Shown here in pieces: positions 5,607-5,711 of a stretch of 5,711 nucleotides of DNA (position 1 is the stretch's first letter; every line of letters starts with the position of its first letter). Origin of the DNA: an uncultured Lachnospiraceae bacterium (lineage in GTDB: Bacteria > Bacillota > Clostridia > Lachnospirales > Lachnospiraceae); contig CAJTOW010000185.1 in NCBI GenBank assembly GCA_910577655.1, positions 1 to 5,711 on the forward strand, written 5' to 3'. A program made the translations under genes and the position numbers. The notes under the pieces were generated by a model. The model saw nothing but the letters and a program-made list of their open reading frames with translations, was not told where the DNA came from and ran no database searches.

Positions 5607-5711
5607 ATGACACTTATGAAAACAGGCCCCAAAAACGGCAGAGATGTTTTCTATTTAGGGGCTGTGAAAAAAGTCGCGGCTGCCTGCGGGAAAATGACGG
5701 AAGATCATGTA
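5607..5711 (+). CDS. Partial reading frame, unknown product, runs off the window end
   Basis: An ATG at 5607 opens 35 codons in frame to the last base (MTLMKTGPKNGRDVFYLGAV at the start). AAGGA (5593-5597, overlapping the LacI stop) lies 9 nt upstream, and AGGGG is closer. A second in-frame ATG is at 5616. The gap after the LacI-family stop is only 12 bp, so it would be the third gene of the YhcH-LacI operon. I do not recognise the N-terminus; it shows no signal peptide. By position it may be a sugar transport or catabolic gene, but this is only context. Confidence 0.5.
   Translation, partial: MTLMKTGPKNGRDVFYLGAVKKVAAACGKMTEDHV

Overview
The window looks like chromosomal DNA of a gut-type Clostridia (Bacillota), most likely Lachnospiraceae. 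This is inferred from strong AGGAGG-type ribosome binding sites, moderately GC-rich codon use, overlapping genes, the protein families present, and a repeat type that I associate, from memory only, with that group. No sequence search was possible.

Layout. (1) Bases 1-213 hold a tandem repeat of about 58 bp arranged as a 117-bp higher-order repeat. It runs almost into the ribosome binding site of the first gene. (2) Bases 230-3879 encode a two-gene operon with an ATGA overlap for a heterodimeric type IV (MsbA/MdlB-like) ABC exporter. Each subunit is a six-helix membrane domain fused to an ATPase domain. Motif substitutions are distributed so that one ATP site should be canonical and the other degenerate, as in TM287/288-, BmrCD- and LmrCD-type exporters. 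(3) Bases 3880-4108 are non-coding. They carry a very good sigma-A promoter (TTGGAA, 17 bp, TATAAT) inside a stretch flanked by imperfect inverted repeats, possibly a small MITE-like insertion, plus short palindromes and direct repeats that could be operators. (4) Bases 4109-5594 encode a YhcH/YjgK/EbgC-family sugar protein and, 19 bp later, a LacI-family regulator. (5) From 5607 a further reading frame runs off the window end 12 bp after the regulator gene.

How it fits together. The exporter operon is probably driven from upstream of the window, because no promoter is visible in the repeat. The YhcH-LacI module has its own promoter and looks like the start of a carbohydrate-use operon with an auto- or locally acting repressor; the catabolic genes would lie downstream. 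No rho-independent terminator is evident between the modules, so some readthrough is possible.

I found no convincing new molecular system. The most unusual material is non-coding: the structured tandem repeat abutting the exporter gene, and the inverted-repeat, promoter-bearing segment between the modules.
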